Shown here piece by piece: positions 32,456 to 44,044 of a stretch of DNA of 64,000 bases. The translations under genes and the position numbers were made by a program. The DNA is from Gonatopus flavifemur (taxonomy: Eukaryota; Arthropoda; Insecta; Hymenoptera; Dryinidae), in contig JAFFJZ010000071.1 in assembly GCA_018340375.1 (NCBI GenBank), positions 720,611 to 784,610 of the forward strand, given 5' to 3'. Under the pieces are notes generated by a model that ran no database searches, was not told the origin of the DNA, and saw only the letters and a program-made list of their open reading frames with translations. Position 1 is the stretch's first letter. Each line of letters begins with the position of its first letter.

Positions 32456-32756
32456 GCAATGACTGCCAGCAATTCATCTTCTAAGAGGATTAATAAAGTT
32501 TATTTGACGTCCGGTTGGGATGATTCTGGTGTATCTGATAAAACACGTGCACGTTGGGCAACATCACAAGATGAAAGTTGATATTGATAATCTTCATAAA
32601 CATACATACTATCCATCAAATGAATTCTTTGAATCTTCACTGCAAAGTTTAACATTACATGTCAATGAAATTGGTGGAATTGGTGTTTCTTCCGATACGA
32701 TTAACATACTTCAAATATACGTGCGGACTACTCTCAATATTTCACTTTACGCTGGG

Positions 32757-33462
32757 TCCCAGACAGCATTGGGACGTTTTCTGTACGTTCAAAAAACGTA
32801 CTAGGTCACAAGAGAAACGTTCAAAAAATGTTCCAGGACGTTTTAAAAATGTCGCATAGACATTCCTGGGACGTACAAATGTCCGCTGATGTCTTATTCA
32901 GGTTTTCATGGGATGTTTATGAGACATTTAAAATGTAAATTTGATAATGATCAAACTTGTGCCAAATCCTTCAATATTCTTCATTTTGAACAGATGAAGA
33001 TGAATTGCGGTGGAGCCAGTATCGATACGTTTGATAAATTACACTTGCATCTCTTTAATACATTACATGTAGTGACTTTTTCTTTCGTTTCAATTTGTAG
33101 GTTATGTGAATCTTAATATATTGACTTCATTCTTGATGATCTATATTTTCCGCATAGTTTCGATCTTCTGAACTGGAATCTTTTCAAATATCCAAGACAA
33201 AATGTATTCTTATATTTGTTTGATCTTTTCATCCCTTGTAAAGCTATAAATACATATTTGTACAGGTTAGGAATGAAATAGTTGGTTCACATATAATGTT
33301 CCGGGGACATTCTGAGAACGTACCAAAGCATGTGCAAGGAATGTCCCCCACACGTGTGTATCTCAGCATATTAAAGAAATGTTTTCAAGACGTTTGGAAA
33401 AAGTACTTCCGGAAACTAAGATCTGCGGAACTATGGACGCATTTTCGGTGCTGTTTGGGGCA
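32757..33462. repeat. Possible AACGTTC-punctuated element
   Basis: CCCAGACAGCATTGGGACGTT on the left may pair with GGTGCTGTTTGGGG on the right. AACGTTC/GAACGT and GGGACGT motifs recur near both ends. The middle is plain AT-rich sequence, so the extent is uncertain. Confidence 0.3.
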
Positions 33463-33878
33463 TACGCTAAAATCAACGTTCCAAATACTTCATGATCACA
33501 TTCCTAACATTTTCTAATACGCGCTTTCCTTTTACCACGAGACACCTTGAAGCTGTCTGAGTGTTATGTAGGATATTTTGAGTTTGTCGAGAATATATTT
33601 GAAGGGGTTATACGCAGTTAGAGTTAGAAAGGCGAAAAGAAGCAATTTTTGATTAATTTTTCCAAGATTGACATGTCAATTTCCTAACGTCCAAATTTAC
33701 TTACATATTGTGGTAACTTTGAACTTTGTCTTCATTCTTTATATTAGTGAACATAATGATTGAGCTGCTAAAGCCGATCTTCGAAAGCTCTTCTAGAGAA
33801 AGGTGTTTGACAGTGAGCACGATATCTCGGGATGATTTGACATTAGAGAACTAAAAGCATGTTGCTAATATGAGGTAT

Positions 33879-34009
33879 CCCTGGTAAAAACGAAGTGTAA
33901 CAAAATACATTTGCGATGCATTCCACGGCGCGGAACACTACTCCGGGTACATTCGGATGAACCTCGCATTGCACTGTAACTACAGTGTAACACTTCATTT
34001 TCACCAGGG
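33879..34009. mobile_element. CCCTGGTAAAAA MITE, inverted second copy of 28213-28342
   Basis: It is the reverse complement of the nested MITE at 28213 (shared GATGCATTCCACGGCGC, CATTCGGATGAACCTCGCA) with TAT on both sides. Ends are CCCTGGTAAAAA and TTTTCACCAGGG. Confidence 0.88.
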
Positions 34010-34915
34010 TATAATCTGATATGAAATCGAAAGAATAAACAAAATATCAATTTTCAATGAAATGGCAGGTTCTGAAGAAACAATTCAATTTTCGATGAAA
34101 ATTGTAGCTTTCAATTGTTTATGGAGTGAATATTTATCGGTAAGAAAAACCTTCGATCAATTGAAGGGCCGGACCTCTCGTCTAGTGCACCTGAAAGTAG
34201 GCAACCACCGCTAATCACGTTTCAGGGCTTTCATATTGAAAACATATAAGAAATTCGCGATACTAAAAAAGCTTCCAGTGGGAAAGTTGTTGCGAATGTA
34301 TTCAACAACACTCTGACGAATTTTGAGACAATTCCGTATGGTAGGTTAGAAATTATTGCAGGTTGAGTGAAAAAAATGCCATGTGCATCGATTGAGATGT
34401 TACAAAATGGGTGTTCTCAAAGGGGATGAAAATGATTAGATACATGAAGCTGTTCGAAAACAATTCTCGAATGCAGTTCACCCAAATCGATTGAATATTT
34501 CACACTTTTTTTCAATAAAACATAATCACATACATGTAAAAATGTATGATAGTTATTTGAACGTTTCATTGGAAAGAACCAATGATTGAATATTGATAAA
34601 TTTGAGAACATGAACGTTGCTGTTCATCTGACATGGCTGTTGAACGATGGTTTCGATCTAGAAACATCAATTTTGTGACAGTGGAATCCATAAACAACAC
34701 ATTTCCTCGTCTTTGATTTAGATTCCGTTTCAATGAACGATTCAAAGTTCAAGAATACAACCAGTATGCCTTTGAATTGAAAGAATTTTTATTTCAATAC
34801 ATCGTATAAATCTTTTCCATACATTAAAAAAATAACAAACCAAATATTATAGAATAAAAGATGAAATAATAAACTCAGAAATAAATCATACGAATTTCAA
34901 AATTTGTCCTATCAT

Positions 34916-35678
34916 TCACAGAAGCTCTTCATCGTTTTTTTTAAGATCACGAATTGTGTTTTTGAAAAGATTTTCATAAAAAGCCTGACCTTTCACGCTC
35001 AAATATTGCTGCAAACTTTTTAGATCTTTCAATTTTGCGCTTGAAATCCCTACTTCAGTTGCCGGTGCTGCATTTTCTAAATCATTCAATGAAGTATTCA
35101 CCCTGACGGAAATTGTTAACGGTTCCCCTTTGTACTGATGATACGCGTTAATTTGACCGTTTGGAAAATAATCAATTTCCACCGCAGATCCTATTTTGAT
35201 ATTGCGAATTTCAGAATTTTTTTGTAAAATCAATTCAAAATCTCTTACGTTGCATTGTGCAACGTCAATCATTTTAAAAGGAGGATTTCTAGAATTTTCA
35301 ATGATTTCAATGTACTCTTCGGGTGTTTTAATGGTTTCTTGCATTTTTTTCTTCTGACCGTATCTACCAAAATTCCTATCACATTCACAATACGAGTGTC
35401 CACGGACAGGGTAGAGAGGTTCAATATAAACCTCGAAGTTTTGAGAGAACATTGACAAAAAACGGACCATCATATGATTTCTATTTTGACCTCCTGCAGC
35501 ATCGGAATATAAAAAGATTTTGTTATACCCCTTTTTTTGTAATCCAAGGCGCGAAGCATAATATAACGAATTACAAACTGTGTTTTTTCCTTTCCTGAGC
35601 ATTCCTTCAATGAAATGAAACATATAAGTCGATTCTGAATGAAGAATATGTTTCATTTCATTGAAGGAATACTCAACA
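34916..35678 (-). CDS. DUF7869-like transposon protein, C-terminal part
   Basis: The frame encodes about 253 residues of a protein I recognise as DUF7869-like, a family found in high copy in insect genomes and probably transposon-derived with an RNase H-like fold. Key phrases are KKGYNKIFLYSDAAGGQNRN, PVRGHSYCECDRNFG and YFPNGQINAYHQYKGEPL. The aspartate of YSD and the GGQN motif are the likely core. The N-terminal part is missing, because element X begins at 35677 and supplies the first dozen codons of the open frame (including its ATG). No stop interrupts the rest. Broken copies are at 36779-37060, 39076-39525, 40629-40908 and 42012-42461. The enzymatic role is inferred, not shown. Confidence 0.7.
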
Positions 35679-36778
35679 CTGTAAAAAAAAACTGGAAATT
35701 TACTGTGCAACTGGACTGGAAATTTCCAGTGCTAGTACTGGAATATGGATATTCCAGTACATGTACAGAGATTTTGTTGTTACGTTACTGAAAATTTACC
35801 AAGCATAACTGAAAATTCAGTCATTGTACTGGAATTTTCAAGTTTGAGATGATGTACTGAAATTTTGCCATGATTTCGCGAAAATTTTACCGGCTCGTAC
35901 TACAATTTTATAGTTCTTGTGCACCAAAAAAAAATATTCCCTCAAAAAGGACTTGAGAAAAAATTTGGAATTTAGAAAAAAAAACCTAATCGTTGGTATA
36001 CTGGAATTATACAGGTTTTTAACTGCAATTCTTAGGTTTGTGATGGAATTTTCCAGTTACTATGCAATTGAATTATACAGGTTTTGAACTGCAATTTTCA
36101 GGTCGTGTGATGGAATTTTCCAGTTGCTATGCAACGGAATTTAATCACTGTTGCACTGAAATTTTCCACTTCTATTGGACTTCGTCATTTCTGGCAGGAA
36201 AAATTTCAAGTCTTTATATTAAAAATTTCCTGATTGAGATTTTGAATAATAATTGTAATTGTAGCCAATGAAATTGATATATGAGGTTTTTCCAAGACTT
36301 ATCCTCTTGTGTTCTAGATATGAAGCATATGTAGTAACCCAAGCTGGCCTTCCAACATGTCGCGCTATAGCTCATCGGTTAGGTCTTAGGTTTCAGTTGG
36401 TAGGCAGGTAGAAAAGTGTGGGTTCAAATCCTGTTAGGTAGACATGAGTTTCTGTCCATCCAAATGAACGATCAAAAGTTTCTCAATCATCTTGGAACAC
36501 AAGGACCCTGCAAAATCACTTTGCGTGAGCAATTTTTTTTCAATTTTCATGGATATTTTCAGCATTAATTTTCCAGTACATGTCCTGGAAAAGTCCAGCT
36601 CGTGTACTGAAAAATTCCAGTACCGAGGCTCAGAAAATTTCCAGTTTTGATGCGGAAATTCCATAACGTTTGCACTGAATTTTTGCAGTACAAATGTGCT
36701 GAAATTTTCCGGTACATGTACAGGTTAATGACTTCCAGTACATGTACTGGAATTTTCCGGTGAAATTTTTTTACAGTG
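35677..36778 (+). mobile_element. Element X, copy 1 (1.1 kb, CACTGTAAAAAAA termini)
   Basis: It starts CACTGTAAAAAAAA and ends TTTTTTTACAGTG. The inside repeats CCAGTA, TACTGG and GTACATGTAC, with AACTGGAAATTT phrases, throughout and on both strands. A tRNA-like segment lies at 36359-36443. Identical-looking full copies are at 39526-40628 (same orientation) and 40909-42011 (opposite). A truncated one is at 37061-37465. There is no transposase, so it is non-autonomous. Confidence 0.88.
36359..36443 (+). tRNA. tRNA-like sequence inside element X
   Basis: GTCGCGCTATAGCTCATCGG contains an A box (TAGCTCATCGG), and GGTTCAAATCC about 55 bases later is an excellent B box. The 85-base segment ends in GTAGAC, partly complementary to its start. 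The anticodon arm is not convincing. It is best read as a tRNA-derived Pol III promoter carried by element X. It recurs at 40209-40293 and, inverted, at 41244-41328. Confidence 0.5.
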
Positions 36779-37060
36779 AAGAAAGGAGCAAACACAGTTT
36801 GTAATTCGTTACATGATGCTTCGCGCCTTGGATTACAAAAAAAGGGGTATAACAAAATCTTTTTATATTCCGATGCTGCAGGAGGTCAAAATAGAAATTG
36901 TATGATGGTCCTTTTTTTGTCAATGTTCTCTCAAAACTTTGAGGTTTTCATTGAACATCGTTACCCTGTCCGTGGACACTCATATTGTGAATGTGATAGG
37001 AATTTTGGGAATACCGCCAGAAGAAAAAAATGCAAGAAACCATTAAAACACTCGAAGAGT
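36779..37060 (+). pseudogene. DUF7869 fragment between X copies, plus orientation
   Basis: It encodes KKGANTVCNSLHDASRLGLQ to about CDRNFGNTARRKK, with a frameshift where RYGQKKK stands in the fuller copy. It is flanked by X copy 1 and truncated X copy 3. The same 280-base segment occurs at 40629-40908 in the opposite orientation between the same two X orientations. Confidence 0.8.
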
Positions 37061-37465
37061 ACACTGTAAAAAAATTTCACCGGAAAATTCCAGTACATGT
37101 ACTGGAAGTCATTAACCTGTACATGTACCGGAAAATTTCAGCACATTTGTACTGCAAAAATTCAGTGCAAACGTTATGGAATTTCCGCATCAAAACTGGA
37201 AATTTTCTGAGCCTCGGTACTGGAATTTTTCAGTACACGAGCTGGACTTTTCCAGGACATGTACTGGAAAATTAATGCTGAAAATATCCATGAAAATTGA
37301 AAAAAAATTGCTCACGCAAAGTGATTTTGCAGGGTCCTTGTGTTCCAAGATGATTGAGAAACTTTTGATCGTTCATTTGGATGGACAGAAACTCATGTCT
37401 ACCTAACAGGATTTGAACCCACACTTTTCTACCTGCCTACCAACTGAAACCTAAGACCTAACCGA
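37061..37465 (-). mobile_element. Element X, copy 3 (truncated)
   Basis: It starts CACTGTAAAAAAATTTCACC and follows X for 405 bases, then breaks at CTAACCGAT inside the tRNA-like segment. There it joins the outer edge of the giant palindrome. Confidence 0.85.
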
Positions 37466-39075
37466 TTTTCGTGAAGGTCCCGTCATCCAATCTCATTTCA
37501 ACAGGAAACCACACGAATGAATCACTTTACTCCGAGAGGTAAATTCACCCTCAAACAGTCGGAGGGTCGCTTTTCCAAATTGTTGATTCCGATGAATGTT
37601 CGAACCTTCTCAATTCCCCCTTCTCCGATGTGGAATTCTTCCAATTATATCGCGATGCGCATCCTATTTCCAGTGTTTCCTGCCCTAAAATAAACATCCC
37701 GACTCCAGCATCAACTTCTCTTTGCATTACATATATCTTCATCCCAGTCATTTTTGTATCCATTCTATTCAGTATACAAGTGATCAGTTCTCCCAATTAC
37801 GTGATGTAATCACGTGTGCATGCATATATAATTCGTTGGATATATGTATCCCATCCGCTTCATGTGCTTACGCAGCTTCTTCTCTTCCCCTCTTGCCGTC
37901 TGTTTGAATATACATGTTAAGAACGGATCAAGGGGCGACCAGCTACCCCCCTACCCTGGATGCTGGGTACGCCCCTGAATTCTTTGGTTATCATATCTCC
38001 CGCAATGTCATAATCTTTCGTCAAACCCGACCACAGAGACATCTGTGTTTACAATCCCACGAGGCCGTTGCCTCTCAATGTATCGCATTGTCATCGAACT
38101 TCAAGTTAGTGACTTTTCGGCAAAATGAAATTTCTGCAGAATCGACCCTTACCATTTTGCACACAAGCTTGATAAATATATTTTCAGTAATTGAAGGGCC
38201 GGATCGAGTAATCGGTTGTGCGCGTGACCTCTCTTCTAGTGCACCTGAAAGTAGGCAGCCACCACTAATCACGTTTCAGGACTTTCATATTAAAAACATA
38301 CAAAAAATTCGCGATACTAAAAAAACTTCCAGTGAGAAAGTTGTTGCAAATGTATTCAACAACACTCTGACGAATTTTGAGACAATTCCGTATTGTAGGT
38401 TAGAAATTATTGCAGGTTGAGTGAAAAAAATGCCATGTGCATCGATTGAGATGTTACAATATGGGTGTTTTCAAAGGGGATGGAAATGATTATGTACATG
38501 AAGCTGTTCAAAAAAAATTCTCAAATGCAGTTCACCCAAATCGATTAAATATTTCACACTTTTTTTCAATAAAACATAATCACATACATGGAAAAATGTA
38601 TGATAGTTATTCAAACGTTTTATTGGAAAGAACCAATAATTGAATATTGGCAAATTTGAGAACATGAACGTTTTTGTTCCTCTGATATGGCTGTTGAATG
38701 ATGGTTTCAATCTGGAAACATCAATTTTGCGACAGTGGAATTCATAAACAACACATCTCCTCGTCTTTAATTCAGATTCCGTTTCAATGAACGATTCAAA
38801 GTTTGAGAATACAAGTATGCCTTCCCACTGGAAAAAATAATAGGAACTCGTACGTTTTATTAAAATCTGATAAAAGTGTCCAAATGCCACTATTGAACCT
38901 GATAAAATCTTATAAACATGTATGGGGATTCTAGAGCGTTATACAAAGTCTATGGGATTTCTTCAACGGTGTCTGAATTGAAAGAATTTTCATTTCAATA
39001 CATCGTACAAATCTTTTCCATATATTGAAAAAACAACGAACCGGATATTATAGAATAAAAAATGGAATAATAAAC

Positions 39076-39525
39076 CTAAAAATAAATCATACGAATTTCA
39101 GAATTTTCCTTATCATTCACAAAGTTATTCATCGTTTTATCGTTTTTGTTAGGATTACGAGTTGTCGTGTTTTTGAAAAGATTTTCATAAAAAGCTCGAC
39201 CTTTTACGCTCAAATATTGCTGCAAACTTTTTACATCTCTCGATTTTGCGCTTGAAATCCCCACTTCAGGCGCCGGGGGTGCATTTCCTAAATCATTGAA
39301 TCAAGTATTCACCTCGACAAAAATTTTTAACGGTTCTCCTTTGTACTGATAGTACATGTTAATTTTACCGTTTGGGAAATAATCAATTTTCACCGCAGAT
39401 CCTATTTTGATCTCGCGAATTTCAGAATTTGTTTTCAAAATCGATTCAAAATCTCTTACGTTGCATTGTGCAGCGTCAATCATTGTAAAACGAGGATTTC
39501 TAGAATTTTCAATGATTTCAATATA
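39076..39525 (-). pseudogene. DUF7869 C-terminal fragment, left palindrome arm
   Basis: IEIIENSRNPRFTMIDAAQC through FVEVNT, a stop near 39302, then GISSAKSRDVKSLQQYLSV. Relative to the copy at 34916 it has an in-frame stop after NT and small changes. X copy 2 is inserted at its upstream end with TA on both sides, and the intact copy at about 35315 shows the empty site CAATGTACTC. Confidence 0.82.
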
Positions 39526-40628
39526 CACTGTAAAAAAAAACTGGAAATTTACTGTGCAACTGGACTGGAAATTTCCAGTGCTAGTACTGGAATATGGATA
39601 TTCCAGTACATGTACAGAGATTTTGTTGTTACGTTACTGAAAATTTACCAAGCATAACTGAAAATTCAGTCATTGTACTGGAATTTTCAAGTTTGAGATG
39701 ATGTACTGAAATTTTGCCATGATTTCGCGAAAATTTTACCGGCTCGTACTACAATTTTATAGTTCTTGTGCACCAAAAAAAAATATTCCCTCAAAAAGGA
39801 CTTGAGAAAAAATTTGGAATTTAGAAAAAAAAACCTAATCGTTGGTATACTGGAATTATACAGGTTTTTAACTGCAATTCTCAGGTTTTGTGGTGGAATT
39901 TTCCAGTTACTATGCAATTGAATTATACAGGTTTTGAACTGCAATTTTCAGGTCGTGTGATGGAATTTTCCAGTTGCTATGCAACGGAATTTAATCACTG
40001 TTGCACTGAAATTTTCCACTTCTATTGGACTTCGTCATTTCTGGCAGGAAAAATTTCAAGTCTTTATATTAAAAATTTCCTGATTGAGATTTTGAATAAT
40101 AATTGTAATTGTAGCCAATGAAATTGATATATGAGGTTTTTCCAAGACTTATCCTCTTGTGTTCTAGATATGAAGCATATGTAGTAACCCAAGCTGGCCT
40201 TCCAACATGTCGCGCTATAGCTCATCGGTTAGGTCTTAGGTTTCAGTTGGTAGGCAGGTAGAAAAGTGTGGGTTCAAATCCTGTTAGGTAGACATGAGTT
40301 TCTGTCCATCCAAATGAACGATCAAAAGTTTCTCAATCATCTTGGAACACAAGGACCCTGCAAAATCACTTTGCGTGAGCAATTTTTTTTCAATTTTCAT
40401 GGATATTTTCAGCATTAATTTTCCAGTACATGTCCTGGAAAAGTCCAGCTCGTGTACTGAAAAATTCCAGTACCGAGGCTCAGAAAATTTCCAGTTTTGA
40501 TGCGGAAATTCCATAACGTTTGCACTGAATTTTTGCAGTACAAATGTGCTGAAATTTTCCGGTACATGTACAGGTTAATGACTTCCAGTACATGTACTGG
40601 AATTTTCCGGTGAAATTTTTTTACAGTG
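39526..40628 (+). mobile_element. Element X, copy 2
   Basis: Full length, with TA flanking at 39524-39525 and 40629-40630. Here the DUF7869 reading frame on either side shows that X inserted into a TA site. Same orientation as copy 1. Confidence 0.88.
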
Positions 40629-40908
40629 TACTCTTCGAGTGTTTTAATGGTTTCTTGCATTTTTTTCTTCTGGCGGTATTCCCAAAATTCCTATCACATT
40701 CACAATATGAGTGTCCACGGACAGGGTAACGATGTTCAATGAAAACCTCAAAGTTTTGAGAGAACATTGACAAAAAAAGGACCATCATACAATTTCTATT
40801 TTGACCTCCTGCAGCATCGGAATATAAAAGATTTTGTTATACCCTTTTTTGTAATCCAAGGCGCGAAGCATCATGTAACGAATTACAAACTGTGTTTGCT
40901 CCTTTCTT
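40629..40908 (-). pseudogene. DUF7869 fragment forming the palindrome spacer
   Basis: Minus-strand counterpart of 36779-37060, with small length differences in A runs. It is the only non-palindromic segment between the two arms. Confidence 0.82.
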
Positions 40909-42011
40909 CACTGTAAAAAAATTTCACCGGAAAATTCCAGTACATGTACTGGAAGTCATTAACCTGTACATGTACCGGAAAATTTCAGCACATTTGTACT
41001 GCAAAAATTCAGTGCAAACGTTATGGAATTTCCGCATCAAAACTGGAAATTTTCTGAGCCTCGGTACTGGAATTTTTCAGTACACGAGCTGGACTTTTCC
41101 AGGACATGTACTGGAAAATTAATGCTGAAAATATCCATGAAAATTGAAAAAAAATTGCTCACGCAAAGTGATTTTGCAGGGTCCTTGTGTTCCAAGATGA
41201 TTGAGAAACTTTTGATCGTTCATTTGGATGGACAGAAACTCATGTCTACCTAACAGGATTTGAACCCACACTTTTCTACCTGCCTACCAACTGAAACCTA
41301 AGACCTAACCGATGAGCTATAGCGCGACATGTTGGAAGGCCAGCTTGGGTTACTACATATGCTTCATATCTAGAACACAAGAGGATAAGTCTTGGAAAAA
41401 CCTCATATATCAATTTCATTGGCTACAATTACAATTATTATTCAAAATCTCAATCAGGAAATTTTTAATATAAAGACTTGAAATTTTTCCTGCCAGAAAT
41501 GACGAAGTCCAATAGAAGTGGAAAATTTCAGTGCAACAGTGATTAAATTCCGTTGCATAGCAACTGGAAAATTCCATCACACGACCTGAAAATTGCAGTT
41601 CAAAACCTGTATAATTCAATTGCATAGTAACTGGAAAATTCCACCACAAAACCTGAGAATTGCAGTTAAAAACCTGTATAATTCCAGTATACCAACGATT
41701 AGGTTTTTTTTTCTAAATTCCAAATTTTTTCTCAAGTCCTTTTTGAGGGAATATTTTTTTTTGGTGCACAAGAACTATAAAATTGTAGTACGAGCCGGTA
41801 AAATTTTCGCGAAATCATGGCAAAATTTCAGTACATCATCTCAAACTTGAAAATTCCAGTACAATGACTGAATTTTCAGTTATGCTTGGTAAATTTTCAG
41901 TAACGTAACAACAAAATCTCTGTACATGTACTGGAATATCCATATTCCAGTACTAGCACTGGAAATTTCCAGTCCAGTTGCACAGTAAATTTCCAGTTTT
42001 TTTTTACAGTG
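40909..42011 (-). mobile_element. Element X, copy 4
   Basis: Full-length X in the orientation opposite to copies 1 and 2. It is the mirror of copy 2 in the palindrome. Confidence 0.88.
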
Positions 42012-42461
42012 TATATTGAAATCATTGAAAATTCTAGAAATCCTCGTTTTACAATGATTGACGCTGCACAATGCAACGTAAGAGATTTTGAATCGATTTT
42101 GAAAACAAATTCTGAAATTCGCGAGATCAAAATAGGATCTGCGGTGAAAATTGATTATTTCCCAAACGGTAAAATTAACATGTACTATCAGTACAAAGGA
42201 GAACCGTTAAAAATTTTTGTCGAGGTGAATACTTGATTCAATGATTTAGGAAATGCACCCCCGGCGCCTGAAGTGGGGATTTCAAGCGCAAAATCGAGAG
42301 ATGTAAAAAGTTTGCAGCAATATTTGAGCGTAAAAGGTCGAGCTTTTTATGAAAATCTTTTCAAAAACACGACAACTCGTAATCTTAACAAAAACGATAA
42401 AACGATGAATAACTTTGTGAATGATAAGGAAAATTCTGAAATTCGTATGATTTATTTTTAG
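42012..42461 (+). pseudogene. DUF7869 C-terminal fragment, right palindrome arm
   Basis: Mirror of 39076-39525. One visible change is TRNLNKND instead of TRNPNKND. The same in-frame stop is present, so the stop predates the duplication. Confidence 0.82.
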
Positions 42462-44044
42462 GTTTATTATTCCATTTTTTATTCTATAATATCCGGTTCG
42501 TTGTTTTTTCAATATATGGAAAAGATTTGTACGATGTATTGAAATGAAAATTCTTTCAATTCAGACACCGTTGAAGAAATCCCATAGACTTTGTATAACG
42601 CTCTAGAATCCCCATACATGTTTATAAGATTTTATCAGGTTCAATAGTGGCATTTGGACACTTTTATCAGATTTTAATAAAACGTACGAGTTCCTATTAT
42701 TTTTTCCAGTGGGAAGGCATACTTGTATTCTCAAACTTTGAATCGTTCATTGAAACGGAATCTGAATTAAAGACGAGGAGATGTGTTGTTTATGAATTCC
42801 ACTGTCGCAAAATTGATGTTTCCAGATTGAAACCATCATTCAACAGCCATATCAGAGGAACAAAAACGTTCATGTTCTCAAATTTGCCAATATTCAATTA
42901 TTGGTTCTTTCCAATAAAACGTTTGAATAACTATCATACATTTTTCCATGTATGTGATTATGTTTTATTGAAAAAAAGTGTGAAATATTTAATCGATTTG
43001 GGTGAACTGCATTTGAGAATTTTTTTTGAACAGCTTCATGTACATAATCATTTCCATCCCCTTTGAAAACACCCATATTGTAACATCTCAATCGATGCAC
43101 ATGGCATTTTTTTCACTCAACCTGCAATAATTTCTAACCTACAATACGGAATTGTCTCAAAATTCGTCAGAGTGTTGTTGAATACATTTGCAACAACTTT
43201 CTCACTGGAAGTTTTTTTAGTATCGCGAATTTTTTGTATGTTTTTAATATGAAAGTCCTGAAACGTGATTAGTGGTGGCTGCCTACTTTCAGGTGCACTA
43301 GAAGAGAGGTCACGCGCACAACCGATTACTCGATCCGGCCCTTCAATTACTGAAAAATATATTTATCAAGCTTGTGTGCAAAATGGTAAGGGTCGATTCT
43401 GCAGAAATTTCATTTTGCCGAAAAGTCACTAACTTGAAGTTCGATGACAATGCGATACATTGAGAGGCAACGGCCTCGTGGGATTGTAAACACAGATGTC
43501 TCTGTGGTCGGGTTTGACGAAAGATTATGACATTGCGGGGAGATATGATAACCAAAGAATTCAGGGGCGTACCCAGCATCCAGGGTAGGGGGGTAGCTGG
43601 TCGCCCCTTGATCCGTTCTTAACATGTATATTCAAACAGACGGCAAGAGGGGAAGAGAAGAAGCTGCGTAAGCACATGAAGCGGATGGGATACATATATC
43701 CAACGAATTATATATGCATGCACACGTGATTACATCACGTAATTGGGAGAACTGATCACTTGTATACTGAATAGAATGGATACAAAAATGACTGGGATGA
43801 AGATATATGTAATGCAAAGAGAAGTTGATGCTGGAGTCGGGATGTTTATTTTAGGGCAGGAAACACTGGAAATAGGATGCGCATCGCGATATAATTGGAA
43901 GAATTCCACATCGGAGAAGGGGGAATTGAGAAGGTTCGAACATTCATCGGAATCAACAATTTGGAAAAGCGACCCTCCGACTGTTTGAGGGTGAATTTAC
44001 CTCTCGGAGTAAAGTGATTCATTCGTGTGGTTTCCTGTTGAAAT

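Noticed and set aside
36359..36443. Functional tRNA gene
   Set aside because: The A and B boxes are good, but the acceptor and anticodon arms do not fold properly, and the same sequence is in every X copy that reaches this region.
37914..38420. 168-codon frame as a host gene
   Set aside because: It starts in unique sequence and runs into the DUF7869-associated block. Related copies at 34160 have stops, and its mirror at 43343 is broken.
35677..42011. Frames within element X (for example VKKFHRKIPVHVLEVINLYM)
   Set aside because: They translate the palindromic CCAGTACATG motifs and are equally open on both strands.
37551..43988. Matched frames in the palindrome arms such as MGELITCILNRMD and MAFGHFYQILIKR
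   Set aside because: Identity only reflects the mirrored DNA. The frames lack family features and overlap others on the opposite strand.
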